Source: a virus
Strand: one strand, 5' to 3'
Length of the DNA stretch: 57,508 bases
IMG/VR virus record: IMGVR_UViG_3300020034_000016
Span: 1-57,508 of that record
Below, one piece after another: positions 25,389 to 32,756 of this stretch. The position numbers and the translations under genes were made by a program. Positions within the stretch are counted from its first letter, which is position 1. Each line of letters opens with the position of its first letter. A model generated the notes under the pieces. The model did not search any database, was not told where the DNA came from, and saw nothing but the letters and a program-made list of their open reading frames with translations.

Positions 25389-26125
25389 ACCTACACGTAA
25401 TCAATAGCAACTCTGCCGGTAATGCTTACATCCTGGAGAACGATCAGGAGGCATTACTGATCGAGTGCGGGGTAAGGTTCGAAAGGATCAAGCAAGCGCT
25501 GAAGTTCAATTTCAGAAAGGTTGTGGGGTGCCTGGTGACGCATGAGCACGGCGATCATTCAAAGGCGATAGTAGACGTTCAGAAGGCAGGCATTAAGGTG
25601 TTCGCCTCGCTGGGCACCCACACAGCGCTTCATACAATCACTCATCATAGATCTGTCGTTGTGAAATCTGGACAGGAATTCAAGGCCGGAAGCTTCCGGG
25701 TGAAACCGTTTGATGTGAAGCATGATGTGGCAGAGCCTTTGGGCTTCCTGATAAGCCATCCCGAGACCGGCCTTGTCCTGTTCCTTACTGACAGCTACTT
25801 CAGCGAGTACACATTTCCAGGACTCAACAATGTGATAGTAGAAGCGAACTACTGCCAGCGGATCCTGGACGATCGGGTTCGGGCTGGTGAGAACCCTAAG
25901 TTCCTGCGTGATCGCGTGATCACGTCGCACATGAGCCTGGAGACGTGCAAAGGGCTGCTGAAAGCGAATGATCTAACCCAAGTCAATAACATCGTGCTGA
26001 TTCACCTTTCCGATAACAATAGCCACTCGACTCGCTTCAAGCAGGAAGTGGAGGAAACAACTGGCAAGATGGTCCACGTGGCCACTCCAGGATTGACCAT
26101 TCCCTTTAACCGCAAACCCTTCTGA
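25385..26125 (+). CDS. MBL-fold nuclease-like protein (YycJ-like), recombination partner
   Basis: 246 residues starting at TTG 25385 overlapping the previous stop; there is no nearer ATG and the MBL fold begins directly there (NLHVINSNSAGNAYIL). Metal motif THEHGDH (His53, His55, Asp57, His58), later FDVKHD and a LTDSY segment. MBL-fold proteins of this YycJ-like type often lie beside recT and are believed to act as 5' exonucleases. It would feed single strands to RecT. It ends NRKPF and overlaps the next start by ATGA-type coupling. Confidence 0.85.
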   Translation: MNLHVINSNSAGNAYILENDQEALLIECGVRFERIKQALKFNFRKVVGCLVTHEHGDHSKAIVDVQKAGIKVFASLGTHTALHTITHHRSVVVKSGQEFKAGSFRVKPFDVKHDVAEPLGFLISHPETGLVLFLTDSYFSEYTFPGLNNVIVEANYCQRILDDRVRAGENPKFLRDRVITSHMSLETCKGLLKANDLTQVNNIVLIHLSDNNSHSTRFKQEVEETTGKMVHVATPGLTIPFNRKPF

Positions 26126-26355
26126 TGTCTGAACTACAAAAATTAACCACGCGAATCATTGAGATCGCCAATGCTGATAGTTCCCCTGCTATAAAACAGG
26201 GGACAATCAGCAATCGAATTGCATACTTCGTTGATGACATTCTAAAACTTGCTCGAAATATTAACGAGACGAGCATATCTGACCGGGATCATTTGGAAAG
26301 GGTCACCGAGCTGGAGACAAAATTTGGTATCAGTAAAACACACATAATCCGATGA
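26125..26355 (+). CDS. hypothetical small protein
   Basis: 76 residues, helical, no known motif. It contains a large inverted repeat (26172-26212) in its coding sequence. Coupled to the MBL gene by overlap. Confidence 0.65.
   Translation: MSELQKLTTRIIEIANADSSPAIKQGTISNRIAYFVDDILKLARNINETSISDRDHLERVTELETKFGISKTHIIR
26172..26212. repeat. large inverted repeat inside a coding region
   Basis: Two nested stems: TGCTGAT (26172-26178) with ATCAGCA (26206-26212), and TCCCCTG (26182-26188) with CAGGGGA (26197-26203), loop CTATAAAA. Together about 14 bp with a small internal bulge. Confidence 0.75.
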
Positions 26356-26358
26356 ATA

Positions 26359-26652
26359 ATGGCTAGAGCTGACTATGTATATACCATCACCAGCCGCGGC
26401 GGTCGCAAGGTTCTTGTGATCGAAGACCAGGACCTGGGGCGCATGAGTGTGACGAATTGTATTGAGGATGTCGTGGCGGAGATCTGCACAAGGGAGAAGA
26501 TCGTGGCCCGTGAATATGTGATCGTCTACATGGACAGTGAATACAAGTGGGGTGGATGGGATGATGGGCGGCAAGAGTTCGTTGTGTTACGATCCGGAAA
26601 CTGGAGATCGGCGGTGGATCTGTATGTGGCCGAGATGGTGAAAAAAATTTGA
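26359..26652 (+). CDS. hypothetical small protein
   Basis: 97 residues with a beta-like core (YVYTITSRGGRKVLVIED; YVIVYMDSEYKWGGWDDG). No known motif. Last gene of the recombination operon; a terminator follows. Confidence 0.68.
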   Translation: MARADYVYTITSRGGRKVLVIEDQDLGRMSVTNCIEDVVAEICTREKIVAREYVIVYMDSEYKWGGWDDGRQEFVVLRSGNWRSAVDLYVAEMVKKI

Positions 26653-26691
26653 CTTAACGCGCTTCTCACAAGGAAGTTTATAATAGTGAAT

Positions 26692-26726
26692 AACCGGGAG
26701 TTGTGTCTACTCCTCCCGGTTTCTTT
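26692..26726 (+). terminator. rho-independent terminator after recombination operon
   Basis: AACCGGGAG (26692-26700) pairs with CTCCCGGTT (26713-26721), followed by TCTTT. It separates the recombination operon from the replication/DGR operon. Confidence 0.8.
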
Positions 26727-26814
26727 AAAATCCAACCTGATAAAAACCCACCCACCGTACCAACATTGAAAATGAAGAGCAAACATTCATTTAGTAAATA
26801 CATAGGCATCCAAC

Positions 26815-27450
26815 ATGGCAAAATCAAAAGTGAAAGACCTGACGCCAGAACAGGAATTTGAGACTGAATTACAAAAGGATGAGCGGAAGGTCATCATCAC
26901 ATCTGCGACTATCAAGGACCTGCATTGCAATTACGATTATGTTCCCATGGTAGGACCTCAGCGTCTGACACCACTTGGCGCCAAGGGTCCCGGTATCATT
27001 GATGACGACTTATCTGAAGCCATGGCCAGGCTCAAGGCTCACCTGGCTTACATCGATGGTGCTTTTGCCGGAAAACGTGTTAGTGATATCGACAAATTTC
27101 ATGAGCATGAGATCACCGAAAATTACCACGTCGACAGTATCAAAATGAAAGGATCGGATGGCGATCGACGAATCTCCATCATCGGCAGCAAACATTTGGA
27201 AGCCGGCGGAAGGATGAAGTGTGAAACTCCTCCCTATCTGATAGAAGACCACTCTGGATATAAGTTCTACAATGAACTAAAATCGGAGGTCGATTTCATC
27301 TTCCATGAAGTGGAATTGTATATGGAAGGAAAATACACCATGCCAGTTACCGACGACGATGAGCCGGAAGATCCAAAGCAAACCAAGATTCAATTTGAGC
27401 AGCCATTGGATGACTCTCATACTAACGATTCCGAGAACTCGCCGTTCTGA
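26815..27450 (+). CDS. hypothetical protein with SSB-like acidic C-terminus
   Basis: 211 residues. The N-terminal part has no known motif; the last 40 residues are acidic and end NDSENSPF, resembling the acidic Pro-Phe tip by which bacterial SSB recruits repair proteins. First gene of the replication operon, coupled to the helicase by TGATG. A phage SSB analogue is plausible; the fold should be checked. Confidence 0.7.
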   Translation: MAKSKVKDLTPEQEFETELQKDERKVIITSATIKDLHCNYDYVPMVGPQRLTPLGAKGPGIIDDDLSEAMARLKAHLAYIDGAFAGKRVSDIDKFHEHEITENYHVDSIKMKGSDGDRRISIIGSKHLEAGGRMKCETPPYLIEDHSGYKFYNELKSEVDFIFHEVELYMEGKYTMPVTDDDEPEDPKQTKIQFEQPLDDSHTNDSENSPF

Positions 27451-28628
27451 TGCCATTTGAACCACGATATTACCAAGCTGATGCCGTTGCTGCCAATCTG
27501 GAGTTTTTCGGAAGCAAGAAGATCTACAACGGTATTGACATCTGCCCTACCGGGTCCCGGAAGAGCTTGATTATAGCACTCACGGCCAAGGAGCTTTCGG
27601 GAAATACCATCGTCTTTCAACCATCGAAGGAGATCCTGGCGCAGAACTTTGAGAAGATTCTTTCTTATGGATATCGCGCATCCATCTATTCGGCCTCCGG
27701 TGGCATGAAGCATGTCGACAAGCTGACGTTTGCTACGATCGGTTCGGTTTACAAAAAGCCCCAGTTGTTTGGCAAGTTTAAAAACATCATCATCGATGAG
27801 TGCCACCTGGTCAATCCTGAAGAAGGCATGTATAGCAAGTTCCTGAAGGATCTTGGTAGCGCGAAGGTCCTGGGCTTAACAGCCACGCCGTACCGTCTTT
27901 CTCCTGCCTCCGGCGGTGCTATGCTGAAGTTCATTACCCGAACGACACCCCGGGTCTTTAATCAGGTCCTGTACAAAATTCAGAACGATACGCTCTTCAA
28001 TGAGGGCCACCTGGCGCCACTTCAGTATTTCGATATGCAAATGATCGATCGCGCAAAACTGGAGATGAACAAAGCCGGCACTGATTTCACCGAGGAAAGC
28101 ATCCGGGCGCAATACAAGGCGGTAGGAATGATCCAGCAGATGATCAACGTAGGCAACCGGATCCTAGCGAAGCGAAAGAATCTTCTAATCTTCTGTTCGC
28201 TCATCACTGAAGCGAATACCATAGCGGCTGGGATCGCGGGAGCGGTCGTGGTCACCGGTAAGACACCGCCGGAAGAGCGTCAGCGAATTCTTTCCAATTA
28301 CAAGAAGGGGCTCATCCGTTGCGTGATCAATGTAGGTGTACTGACGACTGGCTTCGATTACCCTGGTCTGGAGGCCGTGTTGATTGGAATATCCACCATG
28401 TCTCTTTCGCTGTTCTATCAGATCGCAGGCAGAGTCATGCGCCCTTTCACCTATCCTGATGGAACGAAGAAGACTGGATGGGTAGTGGACATGGGTGGCA
28501 ATCTCAATGTATTCGGAAAGATAGAGACCATGCAGATCGAGAGGGATAACAAAGGCCACTACTTTATTTCAAATGTCGTCAACGGCGCATGGCGCCCATT
28601 AACTAACGTAATCTTTTCAAAAAACTAA
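27450..28628 (+). CDS. SF2 DEAD/DEAH-type DNA helicase
   Basis: 392 residues. Motif I PTGSRKS (33-39), motif II DECH (116-119), motif III TATP, motif V GVLTTGFDYP and motif VI QIAGRVMRP with arginine fingers at about 328 and 331. Overall similar to phage UvsW/SSL2-type helicases. The usual Gly before Lys in motif I is Arg (codon CGG), which is unusual. It is followed directly by the DGR target gene, so the DGR is inserted in the replication operon. Confidence 0.88.
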   Translation: MPFEPRYYQADAVAANLEFFGSKKIYNGIDICPTGSRKSLIIALTAKELSGNTIVFQPSKEILAQNFEKILSYGYRASIYSASGGMKHVDKLTFATIGSVYKKPQLFGKFKNIIIDECHLVNPEEGMYSKFLKDLGSAKVLGLTATPYRLSPASGGAMLKFITRTTPRVFNQVLYKIQNDTLFNEGHLAPLQYFDMQMIDRAKLEMNKAGTDFTEESIRAQYKAVGMIQQMINVGNRILAKRKNLLIFCSLITEANTIAAGIAGAVVVTGKTPPEERQRILSNYKKGLIRCVINVGVLTTGFDYPGLEAVLIGISTMSLSLFYQIAGRVMRPFTYPDGTKKTGWVVDMGGNLNVFGKIETMQIERDNKGHYFISNVVNGAWRPLTNVIFSKN

Positions 28629-28630
28629 AT

Positions 28631-29128
28631 ATGGAACCAGTACCAGTACAACTATCAAAAAACGACATCATCGCTATCTACCAGGAATCAACCCCTGCAG
28701 GCAAGGAAAAGCTGGAGGAAAAATTCGGCCGAAAAACCTTCAATCGAAATATCAACATAGCGGATCGAATATGGACTGTCGACGATGCCTGCGTGGAAAC
28801 CGGCCGTCCGATAGAAGAGGTCAGGCCCTTTGCTAATCCCTCTAACGCCTTCCAGGATTGGCTGAATGCCTGCGGTGAGATGGCAGTGTTGATAGAGGCA
28901 TTCAACGAAGGAAAGGTTCCTGACTGGGCTGACCCCAAACAGAAAAAATATATAGCCTGGTGGGATATGCGCCCTGAATCCGGCTTCGGGCTGTCGTTTC
29001 GCGATGTCGACTTCGTTAACTCGCGTACGTGCGTCGCGTCCCGCCTTCATCTTTTAAAAGAAGATCATCACAAACTCATCGCTGAACGTTTCCCGGATAT
29101 CTGCAAACGCTATATGACCAAGCGCTAA
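28631..29128 (+). CDS. DGR target protein 1 (variable protein)
   Basis: 165 residues in an alpha/beta domain that I recall from Bacteroidota DGR targets: DACVETGRPIEEVRPFANP, then AVLIEAFNEGKVPDW and YIAWWDMRPESGFGLSF. The variable repeat covers residues about 117-139 and ends VASRL; about 25 more residues follow, so the VR is internal. It differs from classical C-type lectin DGR targets. It starts 2 bp after the helicase stop. Function unknown; it is not attached to a tail protein in this window. Confidence 0.85.
   Translation: MEPVPVQLSKNDIIAIYQESTPAGKEKLEEKFGRKTFNRNINIADRIWTVDDACVETGRPIEEVRPFANPSNAFQDWLNACGEMAVLIEAFNEGKVPDWADPKQKKYIAWWDMRPESGFGLSFRDVDFVNSRTCVASRLHLLKEDHHKLIAERFPDICKRYMTKR
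28979..29046 (+). repeat. DGR variable repeat VR1
   Basis: 68 bp aligned without gaps to the template repeat at 29603-29670. Twelve positions differ, eleven of which are A in the template; the other is C to T. The last 11 invariant bases (GTCGCGTCCCG) are the likely initiation site for mutagenic homing. A perfect 12-bp palindrome lies 3 bp after it. Confidence 0.9.
29050..29061. repeat. palindrome just downstream of VR1
   Basis: TCTTTTAAAAGA is self-complementary over 12 bp. A hairpin or cruciform just after VR is required for efficient DGR homing in the best-studied system, and VR2 is followed by one too. Confidence 0.6.
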
Positions 29129-29160
29129 ACAATCATTTCATCATTATCAAAATACACACA

Positions 29161-29565
29161 ATGTTTAATTACAAAACTATCACCAGCTATGAGGCGGCCT
29201 GTGCCGACCAGGAACGCGATCCTTTGGCTGAACCTGATTACTCCAAGTGTGGACTGGCACCTGCGCAGGAGCAGTATCACCGGTCGTCCTTCCGGTGGGA
29301 TATTATCCGCACTTCAGTGAATAAGGACAAAGAAGGCAATTTGTGGAAGCCCACACCAACAGAGCGCAGGTACTATTTCTGGGCCTGGATAAACCCTGAT
29401 GCTAACAAGCGTTCCGGCTTCGGGCTGTCGTTCGTCGATGTCAACTTCGATGACTCGATTTCGGGCGTCGCGTCCCGCCTTCAATTTCGGGACGAGCCCC
29501 GAACCAAGTTCATGTTCGACACATTCCCGGATCTCTGTGAGGATATTTATATCCCGCAGGAATGA
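29161..29565 (+). CDS. DGR target protein 2 (variable protein)
   Basis: 134 residues. Shares the target-1 layout: a short start domain (TITSYEAACADQERDP), an acidic middle, then RRYYFWAWINPDANKRSGFGLSF, variable residues up to VASRL and a helical tail. The variable repeat is residues about 85-107. Its own stop is close to the template repeat. Probably a second independent target of the same RT. Function unknown. Confidence 0.85.
   Translation: MFNYKTITSYEAACADQERDPLAEPDYSKCGLAPAQEQYHRSSFRWDIIRTSVNKDKEGNLWKPTPTERRYYFWAWINPDANKRSGFGLSFVDVNFDDSISGVASRLQFRDEPRTKFMFDTFPDLCEDIYIPQE
29413..29480 (+). repeat. DGR variable repeat VR2
   Basis: 68 bp aligned without gaps to the template repeat. Ten positions differ and all ten are A in the template. 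Codon for codon the reading frame is the same as in VR1. Confidence 0.92.
29486..29503. repeat. hairpin just downstream of VR2
   Basis: TTCGGG (29486-29491) pairs with CCCGAA (29498-29503) around ACGAGC, five bases after VR2. Together with the VR1 palindrome it suggests a conserved homing structure. Confidence 0.6.
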
Positions 29566-29602
29566 CCGATAACAGGCTGTGCACTGTCAAAAGCGTGACT
29601 CT

Positions 29603-29670
29603 TCCGGCTTCAGGCTGTCGTTCAACGATGTCAACTACGATAACTCGAATACGAACGTCGCGTCCCGACT
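29603..29670 (+). repeat. DGR template repeat (TR)
   Basis: 68 bp between the second target gene and the RT start, on the same strand. It contains 16 adenines; 11 of them are altered in VR1 and 10 in VR2. A TR upstream of the RT is the usual DGR order, and 104 bp separate it from the RT ATG. The TR frame is open and would encode RLSF-N-DVNYDNSNTNVA, that is Asn/Asp/Tyr codons rich in A, the form expected for AAY-type mutable codons. Confidence 0.93.
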
Positions 29671-29774
29671 ATGCGAATCTCACGATAGTGCAGGCCTTGC
29701 CCACATGGCAAAAAATGATTCATCTAATTGGGGCTGTGGTACCGAAAGGGAAGCAGACCCATGAAAGCAAAGGC

Positions 29775-31001
29775 ATGAAACGAAAAGGTAATTTATTCGC
29801 TCAAGTTTGCACCCTGGAGAACCTCCAGCAAGCGGACGCCATTGCGCGGATCGGGAAGAAGCACCGATCCGATATACGGGCCTTTGACAGGAACCGAGAT
29901 GAAAACCTGCTGGAGCTGCGCGACATGCTTTTGTACAACGAATATTCTACGTCTCCCTATACTCTGAAAACAATCAGGGACCCTAAAGAGCGGATTATAT
30001 GCAAGCTCCCCTACTACCCGGACGGAATCGTTCATCATGCGATCATGATTCCGCTGGAGCAGATCCTGGTGTCTTCCTTTACCACGAACTCGTATGCTTC
30101 CATCAAGGGGAAAGGTGTTAAGGCCTTTTGCGATGACCTGGAGAGAGCCCTGCGCGATCAAGCCGGAACGCAGTACTGTCTGAAGATCGATGTAAAGAAG
30201 TTTTATCAGAACATCGACCACACGATCCTGAAATTCAAGCTGCGTCGAAAAATCAAGGACCCGGATCTTTTGGGGCTGATAGACGAGATCATTGACAGTG
30301 CTCCCGGCTTACCGATCGGTAACCATCTCAGCGGCTTCTTTGCGAATCTATACCTGAATGGCCTTGATCATTTTCTAAAAGAAGTCGTCGGCGTCCAATA
30401 CTACTTCCGGTATATGGATGATATCATTATCCCGGCTGCCACCAAGCCGCAGCTCCATCAGCTGCGCGTCATCATCCAAGAATACCTGGCCACCCATCTA
30501 AAACTGGAACTGAAATCGAACTACCAGGTATTCCCAGTGTCCAATGGAATTGACGTTGTGGGCTACGTTTTCTACCATACCCACCGGCGCCTTCGCAAGC
30601 GAACCAAGAAGCGTTTTGCCCGCAGTGTTGCCCGCAACCCCAATTCCAGATCCATTCCCTCCTATTACGGTTTGGCAAAGCACGCGAACTGCAACCATCT
30701 CTTAAAAAAACTGCTATATGACAACAACAAGTTTCAAGGATTTAAACATAAAGGCAAAGACAAAAGGCTTTGTCGGACCAAAGATCGAAATGGAAGATAT
30801 AATGGGCAAGGAGATCGAAGTGCTGGATTTCAAGATCGGGCCATCCAAATTCCCGGAGAAATACGAGATATGCCTCAGCCTCCAGATAAAATTCGAAGAC
30901 TTACTGAGAGTTGCCTTCTCTTCCTCGAAGGTATTGGCAGAGATGATTCAGCAGGTTCCGAAAGAAAAATTTCCAGTCAAAACAACAATCGTGAGGCGTA
31001 A
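29775..31001 (+). CDS. DGR reverse transcriptase
   Basis: Start at ATG 29775 because DGR RTs begin MKRKGNLFAQ-like; an open stretch upstream overlaps the TR. Motifs: CLKIDVKKFYQNIDH with Asp139, RT motif GLPIGNHLSGFFAN (181-190), and FRYMDD (Asp215, Asp216), then HLKLELK and VVGYVFYHTHRRLRK. DGR RTs normally have Ser-Gln where this protein has Ser-Gly (186-187). At 30704-30710 seven A residues offer a -1 slip: the shifted frame ends KKTAI-stop at 30719-30721, giving 315 residues, whereas the unshifted frame runs on to 31001 (408 residues) over the next gene. Reads template RNA and writes mutagenised cDNA. Confidence 0.9.
   Translation: MKRKGNLFAQVCTLENLQQADAIARIGKKHRSDIRAFDRNRDENLLELRDMLLYNEYSTSPYTLKTIRDPKERIICKLPYYPDGIVHHAIMIPLEQILVSSFTTNSYASIKGKGVKAFCDDLERALRDQAGTQYCLKIDVKKFYQNIDHTILKFKLRRKIKDPDLLGLIDEIIDSAPGLPIGNHLSGFFANLYLNGLDHFLKEVVGVQYYFRYMDDIIIPAATKPQLHQLRVIIQEYLATHLKLELKSNYQVFPVSNGIDVVGYVFYHTHRRLRKRTKKRFARSVARNPNSRSIPSYYGLAKHANCNHLLKKLLYDNNKFQGFKHKGKDKRLCRTKDRNGRYNGQGDRSAGFQDRAIQIPGEIRDMPQPPDKIRRLTESCLLFLEGIGRDDSAGSERKISSQNNNREA
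30704..30721 (+). other. A7 slippery tract at RT 3' end with ATGA coupling in the -1 frame
   Basis: TTAAAAAAACTGC: in the RT frame the codons are TTA AAA AAA CTG. A -1 slip gives ACT GCT ATA TGA, whose TGA (30719-30721) overlaps the ATG (30718) of the next gene. The A run is also a common place for a sequencing error. Confidence 0.5.
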
Positions 31002-31029
31002 GGAAACTAAGCGCCATGAATTCACTTAA
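30718..31029 (+). CDS. DGR accessory protein
   Basis: 103 residues: FSDL-like start TTTSFKDLNI, then KGFVGPKIEMEDIMGKEIEVLDFKI, FPEKYEICLSLQIKFEDLLRVAFSSSKVLAEMIQQVPKEKFPVKTTIV and a basic end. I recall this family directly after Bacteroidota DGR RTs. It is not the four-helix Avd of Bordetella phage. It overlaps the long RT reading frame by 283 bp in another frame and is coupled to the -1 RT frame by ATGA. Probably assists cDNA synthesis or homing. Confidence 0.78.
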   Translation: MTTTSFKDLNIKAKTKGFVGPKIEMEDIMGKEIEVLDFKIGPSKFPEKYEICLSLQIKFEDLLRVAFSSSKVLAEMIQQVPKEKFPVKTTIVRRKETKRHEFT

Positions 31030-31050
31030 AAACCAACTTTCAAAATCAAC

Positions 31051-31320
31051 ATGGCCACAAAGATTACTACCATATTCACGGACGATACAACGCCCCGGCG
31101 ATATATATCCGCTACGAGCCGGCGCTCAAATGTCACGGATGCAAATCTACTGGCTGAGCTGACATCCAACCCGAATGAGGCCCATGACTTCGGTACCGCG
31201 GACAATGCCAGGGCGATCATTCCCAGGCTGCACAATCCGTATGACCGGAAATACCAGCACGAGAGGATCTGCGTAGATCGCCCGGCAACATCTATTGACG
31301 AATCTTATGAATTGAAATAA
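31051..31320 (+). CDS. hypothetical small protein
   Basis: 89 residues, no membrane segment or motif. Many Asp, Thr, Arg and Asn residues. It lies between the DGR and the sliding clamp region and its stop is next to the following start. Confidence 0.65.
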   Translation: MATKITTIFTDDTTPRRYISATSRRSNVTDANLLAELTSNPNEAHDFGTADNARAIIPRLHNPYDRKYQHERICVDRPATSIDESYELK

Positions 31321-31321
31321 C

Positions 31322-31690
31322 ATGACAGCGCCACAAAAAGCACTCATTATTAAACTGCTCTCGGGATGCTATCTCAAGAAGAGCACACTGAGCACTGGCG
31401 CTAAGAGCTATCGGTTATACGATGGGCGGGGTAATGTACTCTTACGTCTGCACGCTCGAACGGTGGACTCGATCGACCGGTTCATCGATCCGAAGATCAA
31501 GATCTGGAAGCACACCCCGGATGGGAGGATTACGCTGAACCTCTGGATGGTTCGTCGCCTGCATGGAAAATGCCTGATCAAGAGAATGTACAAGACAAGG
31601 GAAGCGCTGCAGGATCCCTTCAATATTTATAAACCAAGAAAGAAAACATCAAAACCTCAGTCGAATGAAAAAGTTCAGTATCTCTTCTGA
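31322..31690 (+). CDS. hypothetical small basic protein
   Basis: 122 residues, strongly basic at the end (KPRKKTSKPQSNEKVQ). The middle has DGRGNVLLRLHARTVDSIDRF. Its end overlaps the start of the sliding clamp gene by 26 bp. Function unknown. Confidence 0.65.
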   Translation: MTAPQKALIIKLLSGCYLKKSTLSTGAKSYRLYDGRGNVLLRLHARTVDSIDRFIDPKIKIWKHTPDGRITLNLWMVRRLHGKCLIKRMYKTREALQDPFNIYKPRKKTSKPQSNEKVQYLF

Positions 31691-32753
31691 CCAGGTAAAG
31701 AAGGCTTTTAAGAAGCTCTCCCTGGCTATAATTGCGAATCCCATTTTGCCTGCCTTGTCCAATGTATTGGTACGGGTGACCAAAGGACAGGTGGAGTTCA
31801 TCACATCTAATAATGATCTCACCATCAGCGAAAAGTGCGAGGCGAATGCGGCCGAGGAGTTTGATCTGCTTCTTCCCTTTGAGGACGTTTATAAGTATGT
31901 CGGCCTGTTGAAATCGGTCACCATGGTCATCGAGCACCCTTCGGCACGTAAAGCACGGTTCAGTGGGGATAATGACGTTTATGAATTTAACAGCCTGGTG
32001 AAGGTAGAGGACTTCGCCAAGATACCCTCCGTACCGAAAGGGAATGCCTTACACCTGGATGAATCCTTTGTAGGGTGGCTATCGAAGGCAATGGAAACGA
32101 CCAGCAAGAAGGAGGACGACAAGGCCCTCACGCGGGCCTGCCTCGATATCACGCCGAAGGGTATCTTCCTGGTCAGTACCGATTCGTATTTTCTCTTCAA
32201 AAGAAAGTTGGAAGGCGAGTCAAAGATTGCTGATCAGCTGCACTTCTCTCATCGACTGGCGGCTGCGCTGCAGGGATCAAAGGAACTCGAGGTGTCCTGG
32301 TCAAAGAATATGCTCTGCTTCCAAAGCGGCACAACGACCATATGGGCTAAGAGGTATGAAGATAAATATCCCAACTACAATTCGATCCTGCCGGATTATG
32401 AATCAAATCTGGTGCTCGATCGCGCAGCGTTTATGCATGCGCTCGATAAAATGTGTCTCTCCAGCCTGGCCACCAGACAAACCACGTTCAGCCTGAAGGA
32501 AACGGTGGGCAGTATTCAGTTGGTGACGGACGACCCGGACTACCAGCGCAAGCTCAAGGCTACGGTTCAGGGTGCCTATGAAGGACCTGTGGCTGTAATC
32601 TCTCTCAATGCAAAGCGGCTGCTCACGATCATGCACCAGGTAGACCATGATACTATCCGTCTTCACATTCACGATAAGACGAAGGCCGTCCTGGTATCCA
32701 CGGAGGAGGATCCTGCTTACATCGGTCTCATCATGCCACTTAAACTCGATTAA
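31665..32753 (+). CDS. dnaN: DNA polymerase III beta sliding clamp-like protein
   Basis: 362 residues with three repeats of the clamp fold. The N-terminal block SSDQVKKAFKKLSLAIIANPILPALSNVLVRV and LEFITSNNDLTIS-like lines match DnaN; a late MPLKLD end matches the clamp's C-terminal MPMRL-type tail. Phage-encoded clamps give processivity to the phage polymerase and serve as a platform for partners. It lies directly upstream of the PRTRC cassette. Confidence 0.88.
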   Translation: MKKFSISSDQVKKAFKKLSLAIIANPILPALSNVLVRVTKGQVEFITSNNDLTISEKCEANAAEEFDLLLPFEDVYKYVGLLKSVTMVIEHPSARKARFSGDNDVYEFNSLVKVEDFAKIPSVPKGNALHLDESFVGWLSKAMETTSKKEDDKALTRACLDITPKGIFLVSTDSYFLFKRKLEGESKIADQLHFSHRLAAALQGSKELEVSWSKNMLCFQSGTTTIWAKRYEDKYPNYNSILPDYESNLVLDRAAFMHALDKMCLSSLATRQTTFSLKETVGSIQLVTDDPDYQRKLKATVQGAYEGPVAVISLNAKRLLTIMHQVDHDTIRLHIHDKTKAVLVSTEEDPAYIGLIMPLKLD

Positions 32754-32756
32754 ACT

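Noticed and set aside
29579-29764. Open frame covering the template repeat, with a peptide like the target proteins
   Set aside because: It is the TR in the frame of the target genes. No plausible start, and the RT starts after it; the TR is read as RNA, not protein.
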